NCBI GenBank assembly: GCA_013396635.1
Contig: WBMW01003829.1
Location: forward strand, 588,212-652,211
Reading direction: 5' to 3'
Source of the DNA: Penelope pileata
Lineage: Eukaryota > Chordata > Aves > Galliformes > Cracidae
DNA length: 64,000 nt
Translations under genes and position numbers: made by a program
Shown: in pieces, positions 25,108 through 39,379 of the stretch
Position numbering within the stretch: the stretch's first letter is position 1
Layout: every line of letters starts with the position of its first letter
The notes under the pieces: generated by a model
Seen by the model: the letters and a program-made list of their open reading frames with translations, nothing else
Databases searched by the model: none
Told to the model about the DNA's origin: nothing

Positions 25108-28100
25108 TAAATCAGATGCTGAATAGTTTATTGGGCTGCATTTTTCAGAAAAGAGCTCAGCATCCAAACCAAAGCCAGACTTTTTCATACGGTCTAGGTA
25201 GATAATATTTGGCCATGTTTTCAAAGGGTCATTTTCGGCTCTGAATGTTCCTGAAGATAGGGACCTCTTATTATTTAGGGAATCCCTAACTGGGTACCAG
25301 ATTTCTTCTGAAAGTCTTGATCCAATAACAAGCATTAAGTGTATGAAGATCTGATCCTGTGCTTACTTCATCCCACCTAGCTACAGACAAGTGAATCATT
25401 ATTTTTCTACATCTTACTCTAATTACAGCAGGTTTTATACTTATTTAACACATTCAATTTGAACAAATTTTAGGGAAAATTTTTTCAGCAACTCTTTAAA
25501 TAACATTGATATAGTATAACAAGTTGAAGTTTTCTGTGGCATGATTTCGGAATTATCTAGAATAAAGAAAAATCAAACAGCGTTTGGTTAGAGTTGAAAT
25601 GTATAAATGCATCATTAATACATTTATTGCTAATTCTGCCTTAAAATTTTTTAAGGAGAAGGGTTAAAACACAGGTATATTAGAATGCATTGCTTATTCA
25701 TGCCAGTAGAAGGGAATAAAATTGGTATCCTTAATAGTTGACAGTAGTAGAATAGGAGTGTGTTATCATGTCCATGCTCTTCTGCCAGTTGTTTGCATTC
25801 TTCTGGTAAGGAGCACTGATCAGAAACAGTATTCTATAGGATTAGCCAGTGATTAGTGGCTTGATGTTCCACACAAGCCTAGATCCTGCAATTTTGCTAA
25901 CATCTTTGGGAAAAAAAGCAGTGTCAGCTACCAAATCTTTTCCAAATAAGATTCCTTTCTCTCTGTTCACGTATTAGTAAGTTCATAGCTTTAGGGTATC
26001 CTACAAATGATCTCACTGATCATTAGATCCGCTTTAGAGGGTGTTGTTCTTCCAAATGTAATAAAATAAAAAAGATGAACTAGAGCTTGTCATAATAGCA
26101 TTGCAGTCCTTCTGCTGTCCTTGTCCAATAACAAGGTGGCATTGTTATTCACATGATCCCTATGTTGATCGCAATTAGGTTTGATCATTTTTCCAAATTG
26201 TTGCTATAAAAATTAAATCTCAGATTCTGTCCTCCTTAAACTCTATCATGTCTTGTCTCAGAAGATGTTTTTCTGCAATTGTTGGGACTAGACTGACTGT
26301 AAGAATTTTTGCTGACTAACATGAGCTGGATTTTTTTCTATATCTCTAGGGGTTGTGAATTAATGTTGCTCTGCTGTTTTGTACCAGTTCACATCACATG
26401 AGAGTCTTGGTTTATCTTCCAAGGAGCAAATCTTAGTGGAAAAAGAGATCTAAAACATTACTGGGAAAAAACTTATGGCAAATGATGACATGCTCACCTC
26501 TTGCTCTACCTCTTGCTGTAGGAAATTTTGATGGCTGTATGTGCTTTAAATGTCACTAGCCCTTTATGTGCATTTTTTTGTCTGCTCTTTCAGTATCTCT
26601 TTTGTGCTTTGCTCTTGCCGTTCTCTCATAATTTTACAAAGTGATACGGAAGCTACTGTTCTGAAGTTGGTCCTTTCCCACAAGCTGATTCTATGAACCT
26701 TGTTTCTGCAGTTTTCCCATTCTTCTCAGAAGAATGCATTTGTCAGGATTTTCAGTCGGTGAAGCCACAAAACTTGGAATTAAGCCTGATTAAACAGCTG
26801 AGAAACTTGTTCTGTTCTGGAAACAAGCTCTGGTTATCCATGTTTTCTTTCACATTTAACGCTTCTTCTGTGTAGAAGACTAAATGCCTGTTGACTGGCA
26901 AATATCCACAGCAAATATGCATTAACCTCTGGTTTTATTGTGATTAAGTGAACTTTCGGCTGACTGATTTACGAAAATCATCAAGACTAACCCTTGACTA
27001 AAGCAAACAAGTATTTTACATTATGTGCAACCTAAAAACATATGCCTGAATTACAATACAGACTTGATTTGAGGAAAAAAAGATTTAGATCCAAGCACCA
27101 GTGCTTGAAGCCTTATTTTTGAAATATAAAAGGAATTGTTGCTGTATTGTAAAAGTATACTGCAATAAGTATCTTTCTTTTAAACCAATTTGTACTCTAT
27201 AATAGAGTGCTTGAATGTTCATATGTAACTCTTCATAAAGTTTACCTGAAAATTTTACCTAGAATTGAGAGGTGGTAATTATGGACTGGAAGATTATCAT
27301 TCTCTACTGAACACTTAAAGTAAATCACTGCCAAAATATTGCTGTTAGCAAGAGCGTTAAATAGTGAGTGTAAATCACCACGCTATTATGATGCTTTTAT
27401 ACAGAGTAGTTCACTAATAGATCACAAACCACAGCAGTTACTTATAACAAGTATGTCTCTGAATTCAAACATACTTAGTGTTTTACTGTATGAAGATTTA
27501 TTTGCAGATCACTGTTCCTTAATCACTGAGCTAATGAACGCTTTGCTGTTAAGCCTATGAACTGGCTTCACTGGGTGACTACTCCCATGCTTCAGTTTTC
27601 ACTACATTGCTAAATCAGGCAAACCTTTTGGACATAACTGTAGGTTTTGATGTGATACAGTCAGCAGGATGGACGTAAGCGTGCACCAGAGCTGCTTCAG
27701 CAGTCCCCCAGGATGGTATAGGCAGCCTTCAGGGCACTTTAAGCTTAGCTAGCAGGCGGTAAAAGCTTTAAAATGCAACTCTTTATCTGTGAATATCCAA
27801 CCTGCTTCAGTGCACTCTGGATTATACTGGTTGCTACAGGAGAATGTGAAGTTCTTTCTCACTTGCTGATGTGGATGGAGACTGAAAGATGGATGTGTAG
27901 AGCCATGACATAATTTCTTTCGAAGATTCTGGGAGCACTCCATACGCACTTTGATTGGCTGCCTATTTTAGTTCCATGTGGGCTATAACAGTGCCCAAAT
28001 GGTTGGCTTTTAAATAACAAACGCAGAGGAGGGCTGTGATTGTATTTCGCAAGCACTTCACTATTATTTATCTATCCCCAAAGTTACTTACCTGAAATAT

Positions 28101-31089
28101 GAAACGAATATGAAATATTTTTGACTCAAATGTGTGATGCAGGTAAAGCAAGCTGAGCTGATCAAGAATGAATAGTAATGCCTTGGGAAATGATCCTGAA
28201 TGCAATGTAACAATTTCTTAGTGTATCTGGGGAAACTGATTTGTATGCTATGGCACAGACAAAGCACCTCTATTTGCCCCTGTCTCAAACCTGGTTAGCC
28301 CTAGAGAGCCTTTACAGATTAAATAATGCAGTGTAACAAATCCACTAAAGAGCAAAACAGTGTCTAGGCATGTAGCATGCCCATTTCTGGAAGTCTAACT
28401 TCAGGAAAGGCAGAGAAACATGGATGTTTACTGCAGAAAACTGAATGCTCAAGATCAGGAAGCTAGAACGAAAATACCACAAAGACATAAGTGCAGCAGC
28501 TTTATTACAGTTACGCAATACCTTCAGTAGATACAGTACACTTTGATTATGCCATTATTTTTCATGCATAGTTGATCTTGCATCATTTGGTATTAAGGGA
28601 CCAACATAATCCCTTTAAATATTTAATAGTATTTTCATCTATTGAAATCTTTCAGTGGTATTATATTATATATAAAGCGATCACTCTATTTTCCTTCTCT
28701 ACCTACAAAAACGTTGTACGTATTTCCTTCTCTCAAATTTATAATACAGACGATAGGTTTCCTTCTGAGTAGCTGTACATAAAAAGCACCTAGAAGCAGA
28801 ATGGCTTTCAAGTCATTTTTATAGCACTGTAAGGCAGTATCTTTTTAACAGCCTTTTCTCAGACCATAGAAATGCTGCCATTAGTGGCGGGCTGTGGCTG
28901 TCTGGATCTGTTACAAAGGAAGTCTTCCACAGAGGTTGAGACTCTTCATTAGAGAACACAACTTTATATATTCAACCAAAAATCTAACTCCTAGATGTTT
29001 TTGAAGCTTTTAGGGATGTTTAAAAAACATTACACAGAAAAGCCTTGTTATTCAGTTGTTGTCAGCAGGACAGGACAAATTCGAATAGCTATCAAACTTA
29101 CTATGTGCCTACCTCAGTATGAGTCTTCACCTTTCCCCAAAATGGCAAGGACCTCCAAGTCTATCTCCCAGTTACCTTAACAGGTGTTCTCCGTCACTCA
29201 AACTTTGATTTGTGAAGCAAGAAACTTTATTAAGGAATACAGTGTCACCTTTTGGAAATGTAGCACCTGTGCATTGGTATGATTGAGGAAAACACTACCT
29301 CCTGGTGCCTGCGAGAGGAGCCTTGTCCTCCATTTGCCACCTTGAAGTACCAGAAGACAATGCCTCCTCACTTCTCCTGTCAGCAAGCCTGCCTTGGACT
29401 TTGGGGTCAGACTCACACTTGAGCAGCAGCATACAGAATCCTGTAGATGACACGTCTCCTATCCCTTGCAGATTTGCCCCGTGCTTCAGGGAGACGTGCC
29501 TTCTGATCATCTCAGAATGATATCTGACATACATGCATAGTCTTAGCCTGCTGCACGTGCAGTTTTGGACTGATTGCTTTTCTTTCACCACAAGAGCAGG
29601 TGAAGTGGAGCAGAACTGAGCTGAGTGCAGCAGACTTGCACTGTGAGAAGGCAGCTGATCTTACTACTGCTCCACCATGTCTACAGCATGGCTACCTGCA
29701 AATTCCAATTTCCTCCTAGGTCCTGAGGTACAGGCTGCAGGCGAGAGATGCCTAGGAGGCAGCAACTAACCCCTGTCACAATGGCAGGAGCAACGAGAAG
29801 AACTGATGGATGTTGTTTTGTTTGGGAAGTGGTGGCTAGTGGTTTCATATGATAACAGCTTCATAAACTGCTCTCAGTGGTGATTTATCTATTGGTCCAT
29901 GCTGCATGCTGACTCTTTAAGGGCAGCAATGAGTTACAAGAGGCAGGGAAGGGGAGCTGTAATTGTGCTTGGGGATTTAAGTGTTGCAGAAGGGAAAATC
30001 AGTGTTCTTTCTGTTGAAAACTGATATTTCCAATAATTTGATTTAGAAAATGAAGAAAAATATGGTTGCAGCAAAAGCTCTAGTTTTCCATGAAGGCATC
30101 TTGTATACTATGTTCCAGATGTAATACCTATACACCTTTTTTAGGGGTATGAGTGCATGGACAATATAGTTGTATCACTTCTTACATGTGCCACTAATTT
30201 TATTTTATTGCCTCAATTTTATGAAACTCCTCCCCTTCTGCATGTGTGTTGCTATGGCATTAACACACTGATCGTTTTGTATTGCCTGTTAGTGTAACTC
30301 TAACATGAATCTCCGATTGCTATAGAGAAAGGTTAAAACAAACTACAAACAGGGAGTACTGAATCTGCCCATGAACTTTCCTCTACAGTCGCAATGACGT
30401 TTTGAGATTCACACTTTGTCTTTCATCTTTTCATCTTCATACATGTCATATCCAGGATTCTTCACCTGTTTTGATACCAGGCAGGCTGTTTATACATCTC
30501 TAGTACAAAATAAAATTATCTTCTCCTAAATATTGGATGTAGCATGGGAGACCTGCTGCATGTCATAAAGCTCCGAACTGCGGCTCAGTTCTCTCTGTGA
30601 GGGAATCGATGCATCCATACACATGCTTTCCATCACTCCTTCCTCCCACAGTACAATAAGTAGCTCCTCAGCTGCTGACGCAGCCCTACTCTTTCAGCTC
30701 TCAACAAGCCAATGGTTTGGGTCTGACTTCTCGAGAGAGAGACTGGCAAGGGAGGGTGGGAATGGGAAGTCATGGTAATAGGCTGAACCGCATGCAGGAA
30801 GGTGCCGAAAAATTTAAGTGGAGAGGTCTTAGGTGAAGAGAATTTTCCCCATAGAAAAGGCAAAGATGCAGAGCAGATACTCTGGTCATAAAATGTGGCA
30901 ACTGTTCTTCACTTTCCTACTTTGCTGCATGAGTAAATGTCCTGAACACTTCCACAAAATTATTAGAGGGAAACAGTTTCCTGCTAGGCAAACAAATTGG
31001 CTCCAAACCAATGCCTCCATCTCCATTGCCAAAATTACCATGTTTTGTATTTTCCTAGCACTTTCCTAGCATTTTTAGCAGCATTCTAC

Positions 31090-31200
31090 AGTTTTATTAG
31101 GTATTAGTTACAGCTGGCAAAATGCTTATCGGATAATACCCATGTCCTTTTTTTAGATCAGTAATCTGAGGCATGAGGAAGTTTTCACTGATGAATAGTG
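31090..31200 (-). mobile_element. Possible ancient MIR/L2-like remnant
   Basis: The + strand shows ataatacccatgtccttttt, then tctgaggcatgaggaagt. This resembles the reverse complement of the MIR/L2 segment 'tattatccccattttacagatgaggaaactgaggca'. It is short and diverged, so the call is tentative. Confidence 0.35.
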
Positions 31201-31900
31201 ATGGAAAAAGAGGGAAGAAGGAGGGAGACCTGACTCTGAAATACCTGTTTTACAGAACAGGGATCCTAGTTTTGTGCAAATAGTCATATATTAGTATTTT
31301 AAATTTCCTACCAAAAATAGAGGCACACTAATAATTTGCATGTAGGATTCTGAATTTTTGAATGGGGCCTCCATATTAAGGGCCCCTGGGGTTCCTATAG
31401 CCTACTTCTGTCTGTGAAAGCCACCTCTTATGAACTAATCCCAGGAAGAAATCAGTATCTACAACCCAGCAGAAACCAGTGAAACAACACAGTAGATCAG
31501 TACTGTGTATGATCAGCCGCTTGGATTTGAAACTCTTCAGAGCAGGACTGCTCTGGCTTTGTAGTTGATGAGTTCACATTATTGAATTTTCAGTGACTTC
31601 ATTTGAAATGCCAAGCGAAAGTCACACTGCTGTGTTTTTCCTCTGCTTGCTTTTATGCATCTTTATGAACTGTTCTGCAAGGCAGCTATGTGGTAATTCA
31701 AACACTTCTTCAGGGTTAAGGTCTGTTATCTTAGCTTGACTTATGTTTGAGATTGTATCAATGGTTACAATTTTATTGACAAACTTGGTACCAAATCATA
31801 TTAAACACTAACCATCAATGTTTATATAATGTTGATCACAAGATCCTTTTCCTCACTCTATACTGCTCTGTTCATTCTTGTTATTGCATCATATCTAAAA

Positions 31901-31917
31901 TTTTTTTTTTTTTTTTT
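31901..31917 (+). repeat. Poly-T run (T17)
   Basis: Seventeen consecutive T occur directly after aaaa. No adjacent processed gene on the minus strand was recognised. Confidence 0.85.
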
Positions 31918-34900
31918 AATCAGTGCTGTGAGGCATGTGGGAGAGCAGAGAAACAGCACTCAGGTTTCTTGGAAAGCTGGACTCAGTTCTCAGCTTGTCT
32001 AAGACTTCTTGTAAGATTGAAGTCTCTTAGGGGAGTGATAATACTCACCCTGAGCATGCTTCCATTCTTCACATCACTGATTTAGAAAGTAATAAACAGC
32101 CCTTGTCCAAACTGCTAAAATGTATGTGCAAAGTGTGACTACAGTCATAGTTGAATTCTTGGTGGATTACAAGATTATAAATAAGTTAACATTTTCTTGG
32201 AACTGTAAAGCAAATAACATCTATTGGTCTTTTTTTTTTCCCTGCTGAATAAATAAGAAATAGTCTGCTTAGTTGGCATTTAGATTCAGATTAATTTTGT
32301 AAGAACAGTCTGCTTGGAGATGATCTATGAAACACTGGAAACACTGACAGTGGGATTAATAATTTAAATCAGATGCACGTGCCAGGTATTCCCTATGAGT
32401 ACTGCAAATCTCTCTATTTAGAGAAGTCAAGAGGCATTCTTTATTGTAGTCTGTGATGTTCTCTTTTGGCTTTATTTTGCTCGTAGTTCTATCTGCTGGC
32501 TGCTCTGAAACCTGAGATTCTGTAATAATTGCTCTTTCTTATTAGAGATGATATGTCATGACCTTTACATATTTACAAGACTACTGCGAAAATGAATGCT
32601 GAATTCTAAATTAATCAGCTAATTAATCAGCTGTTTCATCAAAACTGTTGCATAATCTCATAAAAAGATAACTGTAAGAAAAGTTATTTGCTTTCAGAGG
32701 ACCTGTTTAAACTCTAGTCAAAGCTGATGGAATGACTTCAACCAAAATTTGATTGGGCCCTTTCAGTTTGACCTATTAGTCCTCCTCATTTCTATTCTCC
32801 TGGAACAAGAGAAGTCTGGGTATTGTTGAGCTCAATGTCTAGTATCAAATTTGAGGAGAAAACGGGAGATGATCAGCACTGTTTGTTGGCCATCTTGTAC
32901 TGCCATGGAGTAGACACACATTGGCTGTTTCTCTCTCTCCTCCTGTTAGCTATGTTTTGCTTACGAATACCACGATGTAGCCTGTGGTCCCCTTTAAAAA
33001 GGCATTTTTCCTCCTCCATTTAACCTCCTACCTTTCTGTGACAACGGCTTTGTGCTTCTAACAATGTCCTCTGGTTGGGAGGCTGGTAAATGTTGTTTGA
33101 TTGCTCAGCAGGCATCCTGTTAGAGCAGACTGCCTCCCAGATAGTTTTACCTGGTAGTGCTTTCCCTTGCCACAGACTCACAGTACAAGGTAACAACTGA
33201 ACCACTCACTGAACCTGTATTTCTAGCTTCTTAGCTTTTACTGAAATCCTAGACTTACAGCATCAGCTGTGGTTAGTACCTGGTGAATGGTTCTGTTTGT
33301 TCAAGAGAATATCCTAAACTTTATTTAAATTCTCAGTGATTAAGCAGCATATGGATAGGCCATAATAGCTTTTGGCTTATTAGGCTTACCTTCAGTTTTA
33401 TGGTCACGGAAGACATCATTGTCCTCAGTCATCCTTTGGAGGTTGTGCTTATTCTGCTAGTAGATCGTAGACTAACGAGTCCTTTCTTCCACCAGACACC
33501 TCATTAGTGACCACAGTGTTTTTTAGATTAGTAATGTTAAGAACAGAATTAAATTTAAATCAGCTTCTCTGGAATGTTTCTTTTTTTGGCCATGAAGAGC
33601 TACAATTCATTTCAAGAGATATTGTGGTTCAAGGTTTACATCACAACACAGTTGCTCCAAGCCTTAGAAATACAGTTTAGAGCAACTGCCTTCAACTACG
33701 TAAATGGTGTTCTGTTGCTTTGTGACTGATGTTCTGTCAGCCATGGAATTTCACCCTCTACAACTGCAAGTTCTGTAAAATAGACAGAACAGGAATGAGA
33801 AGTCTGTGATGATTCAGAAAAGTGTATTAAAAGAATAGTTCTAAAACGGGAGTAGAGAAGAAATGTTAGTGGATCGGAGCAAAAAGTAAAATTTTAAATG
33901 AGCTGCTTAACTTCAAGATAAGGTGTACCATCAAAATCTTTTTGGCTGAATCTGTGAGAGGTATCACAAGACATAAAAGCGCTTGGGAAATCTAAAAAAA
34001 TCCTCTTGGAAATGCATCAAATTGCCAATCTAACCAACTCAACAGAAATTTTCTCCTTAACTTTGCACCATCTGAAATAATTATAAACACCCTTCTGTGA
34101 TGCTTCATTTTTAAGCTACTGAAATCTATGCTAAGAGCAGTATCTAGAAATGCAGGGCACACGTATGTTAGGCGGCTTGCCTTTAGGAGCTTAAGAGTCT
34201 AAGCGGGCAACAGAGTCATCTCTTTATGGGAAGAAGACTAAGGTAAATCTGAGAACAAAATGCAGCCTTTTCAGGCTCATAATCTTGCCTCCTATCTACG
34301 GACAGGCCATCCTGTCTCCAGCTTGTGGAAATAGAGAAGGGAATCCATGGAAAATGCAAACTGACTCATGCTTTCAAAAGATCTGAGAGGGTTCCTGTAA
34401 TGCAAACATAAACCAGGCAGTCTCCTCTTCTAGTTGCATAGAGAACAGAGCAGTGTCCCATTCCTTTGGCAGCTACAAAATCCGAAGCACAGACGCTTTG
34501 TTCCCAGAAGGGCTGGGAATTGTTTTAATTGCCATTTCTGCTTTGCAACCCATTTCGTTTTCTTCTTTTAGTTCACCTCACAGCTAAACTGGATGTAAAT
34601 AAAAGCAGGTGAGATGGCCTGCTTTCCAGTTGGTTCTAATCTACCTATACAATTGTTAAGAGGCAGAAAAAGAAAAAAGAAAAAAAAAATAGGTGCAGAT
34701 GTGACACTGGTGTAAGCAAATGCCCAGCTTTGAAGTCAGTGAACCTTTGACAGTTTAGACCAGCTGTGATTTAATAAACCCAGGAGGCAGTGAAGTCCTT
34801 CACAAATAACTTTATTAAGCACTCTTAAAAATGTTGTATGTTTTATGGGCTAGTTTTAACAATCTGCAAAAAAAGTGCTGTGCTATAAACTTAACAGAGA

Positions 34901-35039
34901 AGCAAGACCAGGCTATGTTACATAGCAAAGGGTGAATTAACACCTTCTAGAGAACCTAGTTTACTGGCTTTTTGACTTGTGATTCTAGCTGTGCAAATGT
35001 TTCATGAATTTAGTGTTTTTCTGGTAATAGTTCTGCCTA

Positions 35040-35520
35040 ACGTAGAGGTTGGGCAGGGAATGTCATGGCGTTACAAGGGCCAATGGATCATTTGGGACCA
35101 CAATGCTGGGGATAATGGAGGGTTCCCTGACAGAGGGCAGCATGACAGGACCTTGCCAGCCAGGGCCCATCCATCTGCCCTCACCAAAGAGGCCAGGAAG
35201 GACAATGGGGCATCCCCCAGTCCAGAGCATCTGGAACCTCCGTGGGGCTGGGGCAGGATGTCAGCCTCTAGGCAGGGGGCAGGATCAGGGAGAGAAGCAG
35301 GGTCAGACACCGCCCTGGGATGGCAGGCCCATGGGGCTGGGCTGAGGCCAGGCTATGACAGCAGCCCTTAGGGAGGGCTGTGGCAGAGCTGGAGACTGTT
35401 GTCAGGCAGCATCGCTGAGGGAGGGACTGACAGCCCCAGGCTGAGAAGAAGCAGAGTCCTGTGCCATGGTCAGGGCCATTATAGCCTGTTAGTGCCTTCA
35501 AGGTCCTGACAGGGTTAAGG
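35040..35520. other. GC-rich, CpG-poor block of unknown origin
   Basis: About 480 bases are clearly GC-richer than the AT-rich flanks and are dominated by G/A-rich words such as ggcagg, gggctg and cagggc, with few CpGs. It starts and ends rather sharply. A 130-codon + frame (34979-35371) and an antisense frame run through it, but neither resembles a known protein and stop-poor frames are expected in GC-rich DNA. It may be an unrecognised repeat insertion or a decayed CpG island. It lies 4.3 kb upstream of the promoter island. Confidence 0.5.
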
Positions 35521-38500
35521 GGAGAGGGAGAAAAAATTCTGAGTAAAAGGTAAATATTTCCATCCAGATCAATTTCAGCTTCTGACTCTGCACACAAAAT
35601 GCACCTGTGAAAAGTACATGCATGGAGCTCTGCTAATTGCTACAGTAATGAATTAATCCTACCATGACATGAAATGTCGTGACGGAGGTCTCAGGCACTA
35701 GTGCGTCAGAAATTCTGCTCAGCAGTGTCTTCTGCCCAAGCCATCGGTGGTCATCCATCCTCATACAGTGCATCGTATGGAGGAATGTGGGTAGCTTCCT
35801 GCAGCACAGAGATCTACAGGTGCCAGCTGTCTATCAGGTCAATTTATCCACAGTAACATATGGTCCCAGTGAGTGCAACAGCGAGTAGGTCATTTCATAT
35901 ACACAAAGATACTGCCTGTGTCATAAATAATTCCAAGCACTGTGTATTCATCTTCACTCACCCATTATTTTAAAGACATCTTATTATGCTGACGTGAAGG
36001 AAAAAAAAAATTAAAATGCTTTTGACAAGAAATGGACTTTTGTACAAGATCACCCCCTCCCCTTTCAATTTTCTTTTCGTGCAGCAGCTGCTGTTGCCAG
36101 GCTGTCTTTGTTGCTATGGTGGTGTTTTGTGTGCCAGAATTTTATATTCACTCTTGAAAAGTCACCTGATTGAGTGGCTGTGCCACATAAGTTATCAGTT
36201 TCACTCATAAAGGATCTATCAGACTGCTGATGTTACTTACCTATGACATCTACTAAACTGATCAAATTAAATACAAACACATTCACGGCCACCAGCCATG
36301 AGCTTATGGAGGTACTAATTTAACAGGTGCATTCTTCTTGTAAATGAGTGACTTTAAAAAAAAATCTCTTTTGGGTCTCTTACCTTTAGTAGGTTTCATT
36401 TTTTGACACGACTCTCATATACCAGGCAGTTTCACTACCCCTTGCCTTGTATTTGTCTCTCAGTGATAAGATTTGAGTTTTACTGTCTTAATAAACTGAA
36501 AGGTGCTTTTCTCAGAATGACTGTGCTTTTACCAGTGATATAGGGCCACATTTTCTATACTTCTTTTCTGGAGAGCTGCTCTGCAGAAGTTAAAGATCCT
36601 GCTCGCACTGATAATTAAAGTATAATTTGGCCCAATTTAAAATACAATTAGGATAATATACTTCTGTTGAAGATGAGTTTATCTTTAATCCCAAATCCTG
36701 CAAACGCTGTCACTTATGTTTAACTCCTTGCACCTCAGGTGCACCAGTGCATTTAAACATTTCCAAGACTGAAGACACTGCTTCTTTTCCAAATGTAGAC
36801 TTACACCATCAAATTCAGGATAGCGAGTAGCAGTGAGATATTTCACATACACAGCTCGGAGATCAATATTAAAAGACGTTACTGCATTTCTCATATCACC
36901 TCAACACAGCCTTGCAGTATAGCTTTCTCTGTATCTTCCTTTGATCTGACGTTGACCAATGCCATCTGTTACTGAAATCAGTTATGGCCCCTTTCTCCTG
37001 TTTATCTACACACATTTGCACACATGTAAATCAGAACATAGTGTGTATTCAGATAATTCTCTCGAAATTAAGTAGTGGTACATAAGCATATTTCATAGGA
37101 GTAGTGCATGACAAGTATACTGCATTCTAGTAACTTATTTACACAAGACGATCCTTTTACTGTCCAGGCTGAGATTTCTGAATCTACAAAACCAAAAGCA
37201 TTCAGAAGTTGGTTCCTGCAGCACTGCAAGACCCGTGCATGTCACATCTGATACGTAAAATTTTGAATAACTACCCAAATAATTTCACCGCCACGTTTAT
37301 TATTAGCAGTACAATTTATAATTTCATGGAACTAAAAGGGGCAGAATCAAGAAGAAACAATCACAGAGGTTGGAAGGGATCTCGGAGATCAAGTCCAACC
37401 CCCTGCTGAAAGCAGGAAAGATGGGCACAACACTTCAGGTATTTAGAGTGGCTTACTGTACGTTTGGATAAAAGGTGCCTGGTTCTTCTTTTGCCTGACT
37501 TAGTGCAATCATTTCATGATTAGATAACCGTGCTCTTTCTGGGTGTAATGATCCTGCTGAGCGTAATCTGTTTCCAGGTCAGCGATGGCATGCTTTGTGG
37601 GAAAGGAAGCTTCAGTCTGGATGTGCAGAGGATTGAGGTGTTTGCAATACGTACTGTGTACCACAGAACGTATTCTTAGCTGGAGCAGAGGCTAATTAAG
37701 CCGCAATGATAAGACATAAGCTAGCTATCTAGGTTGAAACTGAATTCCCACTGATTTCGCTGAGCCCAGGATTTCAGCAAACACTGAATCACAAGCACTT
37801 TCCAAAATTGCTAAAGTAGGCAGTCATAGTGCCATTTCCTTTTGTGCTTCTTCCTCCTTTTGGTGCAAAATCCATTATTTATCTGCCATATAAAAAGCAT
37901 GTTTTCCTTTGGCCAAATACCACATTCTGGTATGCTTCATCAGATTAAAATACTGAAGTCTGAAAAGGCAGAAAATTGCTCCAAACAATTTTCCACATCT
38001 GAAATAACACATCCAAGTATCGGATCTTAGACAGATCTATGAGGTGAGCTCCTGCGTGGTCGGACTAATGGATTCCCAGGACTGCGTGGTATCATCAGAC
38101 GTCAGGAGGGATCGTCAGGAATTGTAATCATTTTTCCCAACGGAGTTGAAGGAAGGCTAGGTCAAGCAAAAATGCATTGCAGACTTGTTGAGAAAGCTTC
38201 CAGAGATGCCACCATCAATGGTAGCTTTACATCTTCCAACAGCTGACTTTGGCAGACTGCTGTAAATACAAGTACTGAGGTGATTGTAAATACTGTAGTA
38301 TCTGTGCTCTTTGCGCTTGTTTCCTGAGGGATTTTAATATGTTATTTTTGTTTTTCTGTGTGATACATTCTGGGATGAAATGGCAGTTGTGAAAAATGGT
38401 ACTGAAAAGCTCTCTCCCTCACCCCCATCATAAATAGAGCAATCCTGTAGCTACGTCAGGGCAGTCAAAGCCAGAACTTGTTATTAAGTCATAGCAAAAC

Positions 38501-39379
38501 AATGGGAAATGCCACAGCGGTGAGTGAGCAGACTTTCATCCTGACCCACATTTACATGGAAGGCTGGTAATGAAATAACTGAGCAAATGGATTACGTGGC
38601 CATGTAACGTGTATGTTGCCAGCACAGGGTGGATCCAAATCCCAGCAGAGGCAGTGAAAAGCTTCTTATCAAAGGGGCAAAAGTTGGAAGAGGCCCAGTC
38701 CGGGTGAACAACCCAGTAACCAAGAGCCAGTCAGTGCCGCTTTGGCAGCTTTCCAATTAGAAAACAAACAAAAATGACACCTCTTTGTTTACATCATATA
38801 TATTTTTACCTGGTAATTTTTTGAAATATCATTCCTCTGAAAAGAAACCAGTTTTACTTTGAAGACATTCTTTCTATATTATTTGCTTTGTCTGTGGTAG
38901 AAGTTTGACCTGCTGCCCCAAAACTGTAAGAGTCAACCAAAAACCTCTACAGAGAAAGCAGAGATCTCTTGTGCTGCATCATGTGATGCCTTCTCCCCAG
39001 GGTGGATGCAAAGGGACTCCAGAAGAGAGAAGTTTCTGGAGTATGTATGACCTAGTTCTTCAAAAATCTTTTCTTAAAAGCGTAGGATTTGGGATTTTGG
39101 TGGGTGAAAGGACATTTTACCATTGTTGTCTTTTGTGTGAAATATACCTAAAACCAAATTAAGGAGTTATGAGGAAGTAATTTCATGAGAGCAAAAAGGG
39201 TTGCGAAAGCAATTTCCCAAAAGCTTTGACGGGAATTGTCTGCACCACATTCTTTAAGTCCTTCTTCTCATGGTTTCCCATTAATGCATCACTTTGCAGT
39301 CCAAGCACTGCCCTTCCACTATGGTTTTTCTTCTGGAAAAGCATTCCATGACTATTCCTTAAGATAGTGCTCAGCTTCC
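35521..39379. other. Proximal upstream region of the PLCB1 island
   Basis: Apart from the CR1 tail at 37342-37417, this 3.9-kb stretch contains no recognisable gene. A mildly CpG-enriched spot at 38020-38120 contains a tgcgtggt word twice. Proximal promoter or enhancer sequences could lie here but cannot be identified by eye. Confidence 0.55.
37342..37417 (-). mobile_element. CR1 LINE 3' tail fragment
   Basis: The + strand shows aatcacagaggttggaaggg, then atctcggagatcaagtccaa, then ccccctgctgaaagcagg. This is the reverse complement of a CR1 3' end. The terminal repeats are reduced to about one and a half units. It lies 2 kb upstream of the CpG island and has no coding sequence. Confidence 0.8.

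Larger units (their letters stand above)
25108..35039. other. Intergenic, no gene recognised
   Basis: AT-rich DNA with a T17 run at 31901, a possible MIR remnant at 31.1 kb and a direct repeat attaatcagcta/attaatcagct at 32610-32632. Purine-rich aaaaagaaaaaagaaaaa occurs at about 34670. No exon, RNA gene or long repeat was recognised. Confidence 0.6.

Noticed and set aside
34979..35371. 130-codon frame in the GC-rich block
   Set aside because: Overlapping frames are open on both strands and the composition explains the lack of stops. No domain is recognised.
1..39379. Search for the expected upstream neighbour of PLCB1 (TMX4 or HAO1 in mammals)
   Set aside because: No exon of a thioredoxin-like or oxidase gene was recognised in either orientation, so the neighbour must lie further upstream.
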